DNA of 64,000 nucleotides from Bacillota bacterium. Lineage in GTDB: Bacteria > Bacillota > Clostridia > Oscillospirales > Oscillospiraceae. This document shows, piece by piece, positions 49,189-58,753 of this stretch; position 1 is the stretch's first letter; every line of letters starts with the position of its first letter. The notes under the pieces were generated by a model. That model was not told where the DNA came from. It made no database searches and saw only the letters and a program-made list of their open reading frames with translations. The DNA is taken from NCBI GenBank assembly GCA_029225225.1, contig JAQXWB010000077.1, positions 1-64,000 of the forward strand. Direction: 5' to 3'. The position numbers and the translations under genes were made by a program.

Positions 49189-49580
49189 TGGAAGTATTTT
49201 TACAAGCGGCAGTGCTTGCCATTGTCACGGTCGTGCTGACCGCAATGCTGAAAAAGACCAATCGGGAGCTTGCGCTGCTGTTAAGCCTTGCCGCCTGTGT
49301 ACTGCTCGGTGTTTTTTTGATGCGTTTAGCAGAGCCGGTCGTCGAATTTATGTCAAAGCTGCGCAATCTTGCCGGATTGGACAAGGCGTTAATGACGCCG
49401 ATGCTGAAGACCGTCGGTATCGGAATTCTGACGCAGCTCAGCGCGACGATTTGCGCGGATGCGGGAGAAAACGCGATTGCCAAGCTTGTTGAGGTCTGCG
49501 GCGGCGTGCTTGCGCTGTATGTTGCGCTTCCGCTGATGGAAGCGGTTATTGACATGGTGGAACAAATGAGCGGAGGCTGA
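49188..49580 (+). CDS. spoIIIAD: stage III sporulation protein AD
   Basis: TVVLTAMLKKTNRELALLLSLAACVLL. Confidence 0.93.
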   Translation: MEVFLQAAVLAIVTVVLTAMLKKTNRELALLLSLAACVLLGVFLMRLAEPVVEFMSKLRNLAGLDKALMTPMLKTVGIGILTQLSATICADAGENAIAKLVEVCGGVLALYVALPLMEAVIDMVEQMSGG

Positions 49581-49581
49581 G

Positions 49582-50658
49582 ATGAGACGGCTGATTTTCG
49601 GTATATTGCTTGCGCTTTTCCTGAGCGCAAACGCGTTCGCCACGGAGAGCGTCGGCATCGATACGGATGCTTTGGATGACGGGCTTTCGGAGGAAGCAGA
49701 GGAAATCATGCCCGAGATTTCGCCGTCGGTACAGGGGGACTTGTGGGAAAGCATCAAAGCCGTATTTTTCAAAGCCTTCGGAAAAACGGGGGAGTCCCTG
49801 AAAAGCGGCTTGCGGCTTTGCGCGATGCTGCTCGGCATCACGACGCTTTGCGCGATTGTCGAGTTGTCCTCCGTAGGGAAGTACGCCGGTGTGATCACCG
49901 CGGCAGGTGCGCTCGGCATTTGCGCCGCCATTGTCGGAACGGTACAAACGATGGTCTCCCTCGCGGTCGGCACGGTGCAGGACATTGCGGCATACAGCGC
50001 CTGCCTCATGCCGGTCATGGCGTCAGCTGCGGCAATGAGCGGCTGCTTGAACGCCTCCACCGCGCTCTATGCGGGAACCACGCTGTTTGTCGAGCTGCTG
50101 CTACAGTTGATTTCAAAGCTTCTGATTCCTGCGGTTTTCCTCTACCTTGCCATTGCTGCGGCGGAGGCTGCGCTGGCGAGCGATATGCTCTCGGAGCTGC
50201 GCGAGTTTATCGGCTGGGTCATCTCGAAGAGTCTGCGCATTTTACTCTATCTTTTCCTTGCCTATATGTCGGCAACAAGCGTAATCTCCGGCGCGGCGGA
50301 CGCGGCGGCAATCAAAGCGACAAAGGCAGCGGTTTCGAGCATGATCCCCGTTGTGGGAGGCATTATCTCCGACGCTTCGGAGACCTTGCTTGCAAGTGCG
50401 TCTATTTTGAAAAGCTCTGTCGGCGTTTTCGGCATGGTTGCGGTGGTTGCGACCTGCCTTGTGCCCTTCCTGCGCGTCGGAATTCAGTATTTGCTGCTTA
50501 AAATCACGGCGGCGATCAGCGGAACGGTTGGACTGCCGAGCCACATCAAGCTTCTGAAGCACTGTGCGACCGCAATGGGGTATCTGCTTGCCATGTGCGG
50601 GACAAGCGGGCTGCTCCTGCTGATTTCCTCGGTTTGTTTTATGAAGGTGGTGGCTTGA
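49582..50658 (+). CDS. spoIIIAE: stage III sporulation protein AE
   Basis: signal + polytopic 358 aa, operon position. Confidence 0.94.
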   Translation: MRRLIFGILLALFLSANAFATESVGIDTDALDDGLSEEAEEIMPEISPSVQGDLWESIKAVFFKAFGKTGESLKSGLRLCAMLLGITTLCAIVELSSVGKYAGVITAAGALGICAAIVGTVQTMVSLAVGTVQDIAAYSACLMPVMASAAAMSGCLNASTALYAGTTLFVELLLQLISKLLIPAVFLYLAIAAAEAALASDMLSELREFIGWVISKSLRILLYLFLAYMSATSVISGAADAAAIKATKAAVSSMIPVVGGIISDASETLLASASILKSSVGVFGMVAVVATCLVPFLRVGIQYLLLKITAAISGTVGLPSHIKLLKHCATAMGYLLAMCGTSGLLLLISSVCFMKVVA

Positions 50659-51146
50659 TGGAGACGGTTCGCAGCTATTTGATCTCGCTTGTGGCGGTTT
50701 GCATGCTTGCGGTGCTTGCCTCGGTACTGGTGCATGGCTCGCCGATCCGCAAATTTGTTCGTTTGATCGGCGGGATTCTCGTACTGCTCGTTGCCGTCTC
50801 GCCGCTCCTCTCCGTGGACACGGAAAAGCTTTCCGAGCGGCTGAAGGAGATTTGCGAGGCAAATTCCTTTGATACGAACGCCGTTGCCGAGAATAGATAC
50901 AGCGTTCTATCGGAACACATAAAACAGACAACGGAGACATACATTGAGAACAAAGCGGCAGAGCTGGGCGCTGCGATTCAAGCGGAGGTGACGCTGACGA
51001 ACGACGAGTATCCTGTCCCAAATAAAGTACGGATTATCGGCACGCTGACTGCAGAACAGATTTCGTCTCTGGCTGCGTACCTGACGGATTCGCTTGGGAT
51101 CGCGCCGGAACATCAGGAGTGGAAGCTATATGGTACGAGCGAATGA
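50658..51146 (+). CDS. spoIIIAF: stage III sporulation protein AF
   Basis: METVRSYLISLVAVCMLAVLASVLVHGSPIRKFVRLIGGILVLL. Confidence 0.92.
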   Translation: METVRSYLISLVAVCMLAVLASVLVHGSPIRKFVRLIGGILVLLVAVSPLLSVDTEKLSERLKEICEANSFDTNAVAENRYSVLSEHIKQTTETYIENKAAELGAAIQAEVTLTNDEYPVPNKVRIIGTLTAEQISSLAAYLTDSLGIAPEHQEWKLYGTSE

Positions 51147-51669
51147 TATCACCGGTAAAGTGCTGAAGGCACTGAAAAAATACAAATATGCGGTGCTGAT
51201 TTTGCTGCTTGGCATTGCGTTGCTGCTGCTTCCAAGCAGCAGCAAAAAGGAGACGAAGACGCAAGCAACCGAAGTTCCGCAGACGACAGCAGACGACAAT
51301 ACCTATGCCGCGCAGACGGAGCAGCGACTGACGGAGATGCTTTCCAATATCGAAGGCGCGGGTAAGGTGGAGGTCATGCTGACACTGCGCACGGGAAGCC
51401 GCACGCGATATCTGACGGATACGCAGAATTCCGAGGAGACCTCAGACAGCGGAACGCAGCGCACATCGGAGCAAAAAACCGTGATTTTGTCCGAGGGAAG
51501 CGCATACGATAAAGCAGCGGTATCCGCCGTGGACTACCCGCTCTTTCAAGGCGCGCTGATTGTCAGCGAGGGTGCGGATTCTGCCTCGGTCAAGCTCGCG
51601 TTGACGCAGGCGGTCGCCGCACTGACCGGCTTGAGCAGCGACCAGATCACAGTTGTCAAAATGAAATAA
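51130..51669 (+). CDS. spoIIIAG: stage III sporulation protein AG
   Basis: MLSNIEGAGKVEVMLTLRTGSRTRYLTD...; operon position. Confidence 0.94.
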   Translation: MVRANDITGKVLKALKKYKYAVLILLLGIALLLLPSSSKKETKTQATEVPQTTADDNTYAAQTEQRLTEMLSNIEGAGKVEVMLTLRTGSRTRYLTDTQNSEETSDSGTQRTSEQKTVILSEGSAYDKAAVSAVDYPLFQGALIVSEGADSASVKLALTQAVAALTGLSSDQITVVKMK

Positions 51670-51682
51670 TGGAGGAATCGCA

Positions 51683-52240
51683 ATGAAAACATGGAAACGC
51701 AACGCAGTGATTGCCGGAGTGCTTGTCTTGGTATGCGCGGGCATATACCTTAACTGGCTCTACGGCGGCAGCACACCGGAACTGACGCAGACGCTGGATG
51801 CGGATAAGGTGCTTGGAGAGGCAACACTTGTCCTCAACGACACGACTGCTCGGAGCGATACGGAAGTGCTTGCAAGCAACGCGCAGGACAGCAGCGAATC
51901 TTTTGCACAGATGCGCCTGTCAAGGCAAAACGCCCGCGACGAAGCCGTGACGCTTTTGCAAGAGACCATCGCCTACGCCGAGGGAAGCGACACATCCGAG
52001 ACGAGCCGTAAGCTCGAGGGGATTATTGCCGACGCCTTGGCAGAATCGCAGATTGAAAGCCTTGTCATCGCAAAGGGCTATACAGACTGCGTTGCCTACA
52101 TTACGGACGAGGGAATCTCTCTCGCAGTCGCCGCGCCCGAGGAGGGACTGACACCGAACGATGTCTCCCTGCTTGCCGACATCGTCCTGTCGCAGACGGA
52201 CTACAAGCTCAGTGATATTCATATCGTCGGAGTGGAATAA
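51683..52240 (+). CDS. spoIIIAH: stage III sporulation protein AH
   Basis: single N-terminal TM, LSRQNARDEAVTLLQETI, operon position. Confidence 0.92.
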   Translation: MKTWKRNAVIAGVLVLVCAGIYLNWLYGGSTPELTQTLDADKVLGEATLVLNDTTARSDTEVLASNAQDSSESFAQMRLSRQNARDEAVTLLQETIAYAEGSDTSETSRKLEGIIADALAESQIESLVIAKGYTDCVAYITDEGISLAVAAPEEGLTPNDVSLLADIVLSQTDYKLSDIHIVGVE

Positions 52241-52307
52241 AGGTATTGTTTTTTGAGAAAAATGTGATAGAATAGAGGGGAACAATTACGAAGGGAAGGT
52301 CATAGCA

Positions 52308-52691
52308 ATGGCAGAAAATAAAGATTATCTGGTGCAGGAACAGGAAAACGGCAGCATCCTCATTTCCGAGGAGGTGATCGCCTCCATCGCGTCGCTCGCC
52401 GTGCGCGAGGTGGAAGGAGTCTACGGGCTGAGCATGACGCAGACGCTCGATCTTTCCAACATTCTCGGCAAGAAGAATCTCCGCAAGGGCATCCGCGTTG
52501 CGATCACCGAGGAGGGCGTGACCATTTCCTGCAATCTCATCGTTAAAATGGGTTCTGCGGTTATGACCGTTGCGCAGAGCGTGCAGACGGCGATTGCCGA
52601 CGAGGTTGCCGCAATGACGGGTGTGCGTCCGCTCCGTGTGAATGTGAATGTCTGCGGCGTTGCCGTTCCCAAGACTGCCGCGAAAAAATAA
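52308..52691 (+). CDS. Asp23/Gls24 family envelope stress protein
   Basis: ISEEVIASIASLAVREVEGVYGLS. Confidence 0.95.
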   Translation: MAENKDYLVQEQENGSILISEEVIASIASLAVREVEGVYGLSMTQTLDLSNILGKKNLRKGIRVAITEEGVTISCNLIVKMGSAVMTVAQSVQTAIADEVAAMTGVRPLRVNVNVCGVAVPKTAAKK

Positions 52692-52758
52692 GAAAAGCTT
52701 CTTTTCGGGGTGCTGATGCGTCAGCACCCCATAACAGCATACATAAAAGGAGAGACTT

Positions 52759-53214
52759 ATGACACGCTCAAATGCCAGAGAACTTGCTGCACACTTAATC
52801 TATGAGTTGGATTATACCGATGAGACGCCGGAGCAGGCAATCGAATCCCGTATGGAGCGCGGATACTATGATGCGCTTGCAGGGGAAAACGAGGTCTATG
52901 CCGAGCGCCCGAGTAAAAAACAGATGGCGTATATCACCGCCTGCGTCACGGGCGTTGCCGAACACGCGGAGGAGCTGGACGCGCTGATCGCGAAGTATTC
53001 CATCGGCTGGAATCTGCACCGCATCTCGCGCTTTACCAAAGCGGCGCTGCGTCTTGCCATTTATGAGATCCTCTATGTTGACGACGTCCCGACGGGTGTC
53101 GCCATCAACGAATGTGTCGAGCTGACGCGCAAATACGAGGAGGCAGAGGTCGTTTCCTTTGTCAACGGCATCCTCGGCTCCTTTGCACGCTCGCTGAAGG
53201 AGGAGCCGCAATGA
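52759..53214 (+). CDS. nusB: transcription antitermination factor NusB
   Basis: TRSNARELAAHLIYELDY...DDVPTGVAINECVELTRKYEEAEVVSFVNGILGSFAR. Confidence 0.95.
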   Translation: MTRSNARELAAHLIYELDYTDETPEQAIESRMERGYYDALAGENEVYAERPSKKQMAYITACVTGVAEHAEELDALIAKYSIGWNLHRISRFTKAALRLAIYEILYVDDVPTGVAINECVELTRKYEEAEVVSFVNGILGSFARSLKEEPQ

Positions 53215-54140
53215 CCGTCTTGGCGTTCGACACGAGCAACTATACGACCTCCGTCGCCGTCTTTGACGGGGAAAAGGGGCGTAATGTCTCCCGTTTGCTG
53301 GACGTGGAGCAGGGAAGTCTCGGGTTGCGCCAAAGCGACGCGCTTTTTGCCCATATAAAACGCCTGCCGGAACTGACCGACAGGCTGTTTTCGGATATTG
53401 GAAGGGGAAAATTCGATGCCATCGGCGTCAGCACGCGCCCCCGTGCGGTCGAAGGATCCTATATGCCCTGCTTTTTGGCGGGTGAGTCGCAGGCGCGGGT
53501 CTTGGGCGCGGCGCTTGGCATACCTGTCTACGCGTTTTCCCACCAACAGGGGCATATTGCTGCGTCACTGTTTTCGTCCGAGCGAATGGAGCTGATGGAG
53601 CAGCCGCATCTTGCGTGGCACCTTTCCGGCGGGACAACGGAGCTGCTGTATGTCACGCCGGAGGGCGTAAGCGTGCACGCGGAGCGGATCGGCGGAACGA
53701 CGGATATCTCTGCCGGTCAGCTCATCGACCGCACGGGAAAGCTCCTTGGGCTGCCGTTTCCCTCGGGCAAGCAGTTGGATGCCTTGAGCAAGGCTGCGTC
53801 GGACAAGCAGACCTTCCGCGTGAAGGTACACGGGGCGGAATTCTCCCTCTCCGGCGTGCAGAACAAGGTGGAGGCTTATCACAAAGAAAATGACGCGGAG
53901 ACCGCAGCCTATGCGCTGCGCTGCCTGATCGGCGCAATCGTCGAGGCGACGAAAAACGCGCTGCGCGAGCATCCCGTCTCTGCCGTCGTTTTTGCAGGCG
54001 GCGTTGCGTCGAACAGCATGCTGCGCAGTGCGTGTGCGGGACTGCCCGCAGTTTTCTGCCCGCCGCAGTACGCGACCGACAACGCGCTCGGCACGGCGGT
54101 CTTAACATGGAGGGCGCATCATGCAGCAGCCGATTTATGA
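53211..54140 (+). CDS. Kae1/TsaD-like (peptidase M22) paralog
   Basis: LAFDTSNYTTSVAVFDG, SHQQGHIAAS, GGTTDISAGQLIDRTGKLLGLPFPSGKQLD; ATGA overlap with nusB. Confidence 0.85.
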   Translation: MTVLAFDTSNYTTSVAVFDGEKGRNVSRLLDVEQGSLGLRQSDALFAHIKRLPELTDRLFSDIGRGKFDAIGVSTRPRAVEGSYMPCFLAGESQARVLGAALGIPVYAFSHQQGHIAASLFSSERMELMEQPHLAWHLSGGTTELLYVTPEGVSVHAERIGGTTDISAGQLIDRTGKLLGLPFPSGKQLDALSKAASDKQTFRVKVHGAEFSLSGVQNKVEAYHKENDAETAAYALRCLIGAIVEATKNALREHPVSAVVFAGGVASNSMLRSACAGLPAVFCPPQYATDNALGTAVLTWRAHHAAADL

Positions 54141-55323
54141 AGTATCACAAATCAACGAATATTTGAAGCTCCGTTTTGAGGAGGACGAATTCTTATCGAA
54201 TCTTCTCATTCGCGGAGAGATCAGCAATTACAAGCTCTATCCGTCGGGTCATCATTATTTCTCCCTGAAGGACGCAAACGGCGCGATCCGCTGCGTCATG
54301 TTCAAGGGAAACGCCTTCCGTCTGCGGTTTCGACCGGAAAACGGCATGAAGGTGATCGCGTGCGGGCGCGTCTCCGTCTTTCCGCGCGACGGCGCTTATC
54401 AGCTCTATTGCACCGATCTGACGCCCGACGGTGTGGGTGATCTGCATGTGGCGTTTGAACAGCTCAAAGCGCGCTTGCAGGCGGAGGGCTTGTTTTCTGC
54501 CGCGCGGAAAAAGCCGCTGCCGCGTTTTCCGCATCGGATTGCGATGATTACCTCTTCGGCAGGCGCCGCGCTGCGGGACATGCTTCGTATTTTGCGCAAG
54601 CGCTATCCGCTGACGGAGGTGAAGCTGCTGGGCGTGCGCGTACAGGGCGAGGAGGCACCGGCGGAGATTGCGGGTGCGATCCGCTATGCCAACCGTTACC
54701 GCGTTGCAGATTTGATTATCACGGGGCGCGGCGGCGGTTCGATTGAGGATCTTTGGGCGTTTAATGACGAACGCGTCGCCTATGCCATTGCCCAGTCCGA
54801 AATTCCCGTGATCTCTGCCGTCGGGCACGAGCCGGATGTGACAATCTCGGATTTTGTCGCCGATTTGCGCGCGGCAACGCCGTCGAACGCGGCGGAGCTT
54901 GCGGTGCCGGATCAGATGGAGCTGCGGCAGGCGCTTGCGGCAAAGCAGGCAATGCTCCTTACGCTGATGACCAAGCGGCTCAAACAGGAGCGCCAGCGCG
55001 TGAATGCCTTGGCGCAGACAAGAAGCCTGAAAAGCCCGATCAACTATCTGAATGACCGCCGCATGGCGCTCGACTATACGCACCGCAGGCTTTGCGCCGC
55101 GTCCGCTTCTTTACTCAACCGCAACAGGGAGCGCTTCGTGCGCCTTGCCGCAAAGCTGGACGCGATGAGTCCGCTCAAGGTCTTAGGACGCGGCTACTCG
55201 ATGGCATTAAATGAAAACGGACAGCTTGTCAAAACCATTCACGCCGTGTCCGTCGGCGAAACGCTTACCGTCAGTCTTGCTGACGGCAAGGCGGTCACGG
55301 AAGTAAGGGAGGTAATCGAATGA
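54121..55323 (+). CDS. xseA: exodeoxyribonuclease VII large subunit
   Basis: YEVSQINEYLKLRFEEDEFLSNLLIRGEISNYKLYPSGHHYFSLKD; GRGGGSIEDLWAFNDE. Confidence 0.97.
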   Translation: MQQPIYEVSQINEYLKLRFEEDEFLSNLLIRGEISNYKLYPSGHHYFSLKDANGAIRCVMFKGNAFRLRFRPENGMKVIACGRVSVFPRDGAYQLYCTDLTPDGVGDLHVAFEQLKARLQAEGLFSAARKKPLPRFPHRIAMITSSAGAALRDMLRILRKRYPLTEVKLLGVRVQGEEAPAEIAGAIRYANRYRVADLIITGRGGGSIEDLWAFNDERVAYAIAQSEIPVISAVGHEPDVTISDFVADLRAATPSNAAELAVPDQMELRQALAAKQAMLLTLMTKRLKQERQRVNALAQTRSLKSPINYLNDRRMALDYTHRRLCAASASLLNRNRERFVRLAAKLDAMSPLKVLGRGYSMALNENGQLVKTIHAVSVGETLTVSLADGKAVTEVREVIE

Positions 55324-55553
55324 ACCGCGAATCTCAGACCTTTGAACAGTCTTTAGGAAGACTGGAGGAAATCGTAAGACAAATGGAACGTGGCGATGTG
55401 CCGCTGGAGCAGGCGTTGTCCCTGTTTGAGGAGGGCACTGCGCTGGTAAGCTCCTGTACAAAGCTGCTCGACGAGGCGGAGCTGAAGGTTGTGCAGCTCA
55501 CCAAGGGTGCGGACGGTACGCCGCAGGAAACGGAGTTTGCAGATGGAGAGTGA
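55320..55553 (+). CDS. xseB: exodeoxyribonuclease VII small subunit
   Basis: TFEQSLGRLEEIVRQMERGDVPLEQALSLFEEGTALV. Confidence 0.96.
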   Translation: MNRESQTFEQSLGRLEEIVRQMERGDVPLEQALSLFEEGTALVSSCTKLLDEAELKVVQLTKGADGTPQETEFADGE

Positions 55554-56403
55554 ATTAAAGCGTTATGCTGCGCGTATTGAGGCGTATCTGCAAGAATGCT
55601 TTACGGACGACGCGCCGCAAAAGGAACTGTTTGAAGCGATGCGCTACAGTCTCCTTGCCGGAGGAAAGCGCCTCCGTCCCGTGCTGACGCAGGCATTTTG
55701 CGAGCTTTGCGGCGGAAACGCAGAAGAAGCGCTGCCCTTCGGCGCGGCGATCGAGATGGTGCATACCTACAGCCTCATTCATGATGATCTGCCCTGCATG
55801 GACAACGATGATTTCCGCAGAGGCAAGCCGACCAACCACCGTGTTTACGGAGAGGCAACGGCAGTTTTAGCAGGCGATGCCCTGCTCACTGCGGCGTTTT
55901 CGCAGCTTGCCAAGGCAAAGCTCCCGGCAGAACGGATCGTAGAGGCGGTACGGGTGCTCTCTCTTTGCGCGGGAGAATTAGGCATGGTCGGCGGTCAGAT
56001 ACTTGACATGGACGCGGAGGCGCGTGAATGCACCGAGCAGGAGGTCTATGATATCCAGTCGAGAAAAACCGGTGCGCTTATCAGTGCTGCCTGTCAGCTC
56101 GGTGTCATTGCGGCAGGAGGAACCAAGACGCAGCAGACTGCGGCAAGTGCCTACGCGGAGTCTCTCGGACTGGCATTCCAAATCGAGGATGATATTTTGG
56201 ATGTTGTCGGTGACGCGCAGAAGCTCGGCAAGGCAGTCGGCGTGGATGAAAAGAAGAATACCTTCGTCCGTCTTTACGGCATAGAAAAATGCCGCGAAAT
56301 GATAAAGGACGAAACCGATAAAGCAATTGCCGCGCTCGCCGTTTTTGACCGACCGATCTTTTTAACGGAGCTTGCGCAGGCGCTTGTCTCCCGTGACAGG
56401 TAA
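55543..56403 (+). CDS. ispA: farnesyl/geranyl diphosphate synthase
   Basis: GGKRLRPVL, HDDLPCMDNDDFRRGKPTNH, FQIEDDILD. Confidence 0.95.
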   Translation: MESELKRYAARIEAYLQECFTDDAPQKELFEAMRYSLLAGGKRLRPVLTQAFCELCGGNAEEALPFGAAIEMVHTYSLIHDDLPCMDNDDFRRGKPTNHRVYGEATAVLAGDALLTAAFSQLAKAKLPAERIVEAVRVLSLCAGELGMVGGQILDMDAEARECTEQEVYDIQSRKTGALISAACQLGVIAAGGTKTQQTAASAYAESLGLAFQIEDDILDVVGDAQKLGKAVGVDEKKNTFVRLYGIEKCREMIKDETDKAIAALAVFDRPIFLTELAQALVSRDR

Positions 56404-56460
56404 AAACTTTTTGACATAAGGACTTGCCGCCGCCGAATAGGCTGTTTCGGAGGTGGTTTG

Positions 56461-57147
56461 ATGCTGGGCGCCGCCGTATGGCTGACCATCAGCAGCATTC
56501 TCTATTCCCTCCGCCTGTCGAACGGGAGCGGCTCATTTCCGAAGCCCTTGAGCGCAAAGGAGGAGCAGCACTATCTGGAACTGGCGGCGCAGGGAGATCT
56601 GAATGCCCGCAACATACTCATCGAACGAAACCTACGCCTTGTGGCGCACATCATGAAAAAGTATTACACGCAGACTGCCGATCAGGAGGATCTGATTTCC
56701 ATCGGAACCATCGGACTCATCAAAGGAATTTCCACCTTTGACGCGTCGAAGGGTGCGCGTCTTGCAACCTATGCTGCACGATGCGTGGAAAACGAGATCC
56801 TGATGTATTTCCGCGGACAGCGGAAAAGTGCATCGGATGTCTCTTTGTCGGAATATATTGAAACAGGGAAGGACGGTACGGCGCTTTCTCTGATGGATGT
56901 GATTTGCTCGGACGAGGATCTGTTTGAGCAGATGTCCGACAAGGAGGTCTATGCCAAGCTCTATGAGAAGCTCGAAGAATGCCTGACACCGCGCGAGAAA
57001 CGCATTATTACCCTCCGCTACGGCATCGGCAACCGCAAGCCGCTGACGCAGCGTGAGATCGCCGACCTGTGCGGCATCAGCAGGAGCTATGTCAGCCGTA
57101 TTGAGAAAAAAGCACTGCAAAAATTAGAAAAGGCACTGTCAGAATAG
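56461..57147 (+). CDS. sigK: sporulation sigma factor SigK (with pro-sequence)
   Basis: MLGAAVWLTISSILYSLRLSNGSGSFPKPLSAKEEQHYLELAAQGD; regions 2 and 4 contiguous. Confidence 0.9.
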   Translation: MLGAAVWLTISSILYSLRLSNGSGSFPKPLSAKEEQHYLELAAQGDLNARNILIERNLRLVAHIMKKYYTQTADQEDLISIGTIGLIKGISTFDASKGARLATYAARCVENEILMYFRGQRKSASDVSLSEYIETGKDGTALSLMDVICSDEDLFEQMSDKEVYAKLYEKLEECLTPREKRIITLRYGIGNRKPLTQREIADLCGISRSYVSRIEKKALQKLEKALSE

Positions 57148-57159
57148 GAGAGAAACACC

Positions 57160-57732
57160 ATGCACGCATGGAAGCACTTTTGTACCATCACAAAGCATCG
57201 CTGGAAGGTGCGCGGCGGCTGTTTCCGCGTCGGGCTTTACTGGCGCGGACTTGTGCACGACCTTTCCAAGTATTCGCCGAGTGAATTTATCAGCGGCGCA
57301 AAATACTATCAGGGAACCCGCAGCCCAAACTCCCGAGAGCGCGAGGTCGTCGGCTATTCTGCCGCGTGGATGCACCATAAGGGCAGAAACAAGCACCACT
57401 ATGAGTATTGGACGGACATTGATATCAAAACACACACTTATCAGCCCGTTCAGATGCCGCGAAAGTATTTTATTGAGATGATCACGGACCGCGTTGCCGC
57501 CTGCAAGACCTATCACGGCAAGAACTACCGCGACGGTGACCCGCTGGACTATTTTATGCACGCTGCCGAGGGGCGTGACAGCGAGATGATGCACCCGCAG
57601 ACCAAGCGGGATCTGGTGTTTGTTCTGACGATGCTCCGCGACAAAGGAGAAAAAGAGACCTTCCGTTTTTTGCGGTCGGTTCGAAAGTCGGAGCAACCCA
57701 TCTGCCCGCCGGATACGGATGAGGCGGGTTAA
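57160..57732 (+). CDS. DUF5662 family protein
   Basis: HFCTITKHRWKV..CFRVGLYWRGLVHDLSKYSPSEF..AWMHHKGRNKHHYEYW. Confidence 0.85.
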   Translation: MHAWKHFCTITKHRWKVRGGCFRVGLYWRGLVHDLSKYSPSEFISGAKYYQGTRSPNSREREVVGYSAAWMHHKGRNKHHYEYWTDIDIKTHTYQPVQMPRKYFIEMITDRVAACKTYHGKNYRDGDPLDYFMHAAEGRDSEMMHPQTKRDLVFVLTMLRDKGEKETFRFLRSVRKSEQPICPPDTDEAG

Positions 57733-57733
57733 A

Positions 57734-57892
57734 ATGCCTTGCTGCTGCGATATCTACGCAGAGCGCGACAGCCTCAATGCCATGCAGAACGATGGACGAA
57801 GCACTAACCGGCTCGCCTGCGCTGTTTGCTGTTCAACGTTAAGCTTTCTGACAGAAGATATCATGAAAGAGGTAAGCTATGGTGGAATATGA
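57734..57892 (+). CDS. possible Cys-rich small ORF (52 aa)
   Basis: MPCCCDIYAERDSLNAMQNDGRSTNRLACAVCCSTLSFLTEDIMKEVSYGGI; overlaps start of GNAT gene; may be remnant. Confidence 0.3.
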   Translation: MPCCCDIYAERDSLNAMQNDGRSTNRLACAVCCSTLSFLTEDIMKEVSYGGI

Positions 57893-58610
57893 TAACATCC
57901 TCGCAACGCAATTTGCAAGGGACTATCATTGCAACGCGGAGGATTTCTTAAACACGGATACACTGGTTACGGAGTATGCTTTTCATCCTGATGCGCGAAA
58001 ACAAGCTGCGCGCGGGATCCTTTCCATCCTTTCTTACCGCGAAAAATTGGTAATAACCGCAGCGCCGGAGCTGAAAACATGGTGTGAGGAGACGCTGGCA
58101 AAGCATCTTTCCGCGCAGTGGGGCTTTGAGGCAGGCAGCCTGATCAGCATTGACCGGAAGCTTGCGGAATTTGGCTACGGAATTGATCAGGCACATATCT
58201 TCTTTGTGCCGCGCTTTCCGACGCCCCGTGAAGAATACCCGGTAAAAATCCTCGGCAAAGCGGAAATCGCCGCGCTGGAAGCGGATGAACGGATTGACGA
58301 AGCGTTCCTTTTTGAGGATTACATTGAGGATGTTCTCGGCGCCGCTTGCTACGACGAAAAGGGAGCCTTGCTTGCCGTCGCAGGCGCAACTGCGAACAGC
58401 AATTTGATGTGGGAAATGGGCGTCAACTCTTTTGCCGAGGGAAGGGGCTATGCAAAAGCTGCGCTTGCAGCGTTGACGAAGGCGATCTGCGAGCGGGGGA
58501 AGGTGCCCTTCTACGGCACCGCGCTGTCACATATTGCCTCTCAGAATTTGGCGCTGCGCGTTGGACTCGTACCCGCTTTTGCCGAATTGACTACACACAA
58601 ATTAGCATAG
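57879..58610 (+). CDS. GNAT family N-acetyltransferase
   Basis: ANSNLMWEMGVNSFAEGRGYAKAALAALTKAICERGKVPFYGTALSHIASQNLALRVGL. Confidence 0.8.
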   Translation: MVEYDNILATQFARDYHCNAEDFLNTDTLVTEYAFHPDARKQAARGILSILSYREKLVITAAPELKTWCEETLAKHLSAQWGFEAGSLISIDRKLAEFGYGIDQAHIFFVPRFPTPREEYPVKILGKAEIAALEADERIDEAFLFEDYIEDVLGAACYDEKGALLAVAGATANSNLMWEMGVNSFAEGRGYAKAALAALTKAICERGKVPFYGTALSHIASQNLALRVGLVPAFAELTTHKLA

Positions 58611-58674
58611 AGACTCGTGCCACCGATGAAAAGGGATCTTTTATCTGCGCTAAGCATAAGATAAACGAAAAGAT

Positions 58675-58708
58675 AAGCATCCGTATGATCATCACCATAC
58701 GGATGCTT
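58675..58708. terminator. terminator hairpin
   Basis: AAGCATCCGTATG-N8-CATACGGATGCTT. Confidence 0.7.
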
Positions 58709-58724
58709 TAATGCATTTCATACT

Positions 58725-58749
58725 CCGCCCCAAGTCGGGGCGGTTTTTC
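58725..58749 (+). terminator. second terminator hairpin
   Basis: CCGCCCC-aagtc-GGGGCGG-TTTTT. Confidence 0.7.
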
Positions 58750-58753
58750 CTAT

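Noticed and set aside
47607-52240. spoIIIA operon examined for novelty
   Set aside because: Complete AA-AH gene order in the standard arrangement; ordinary for endospore formers.
52707-52730. GGGGTGCTGA-tgcg-TCAGCACCCC between Asp23 and nusB as a terminator
   Set aside because: Perfect hairpin but no U-tract on either strand; could be a processing hairpin, not listed as terminator.
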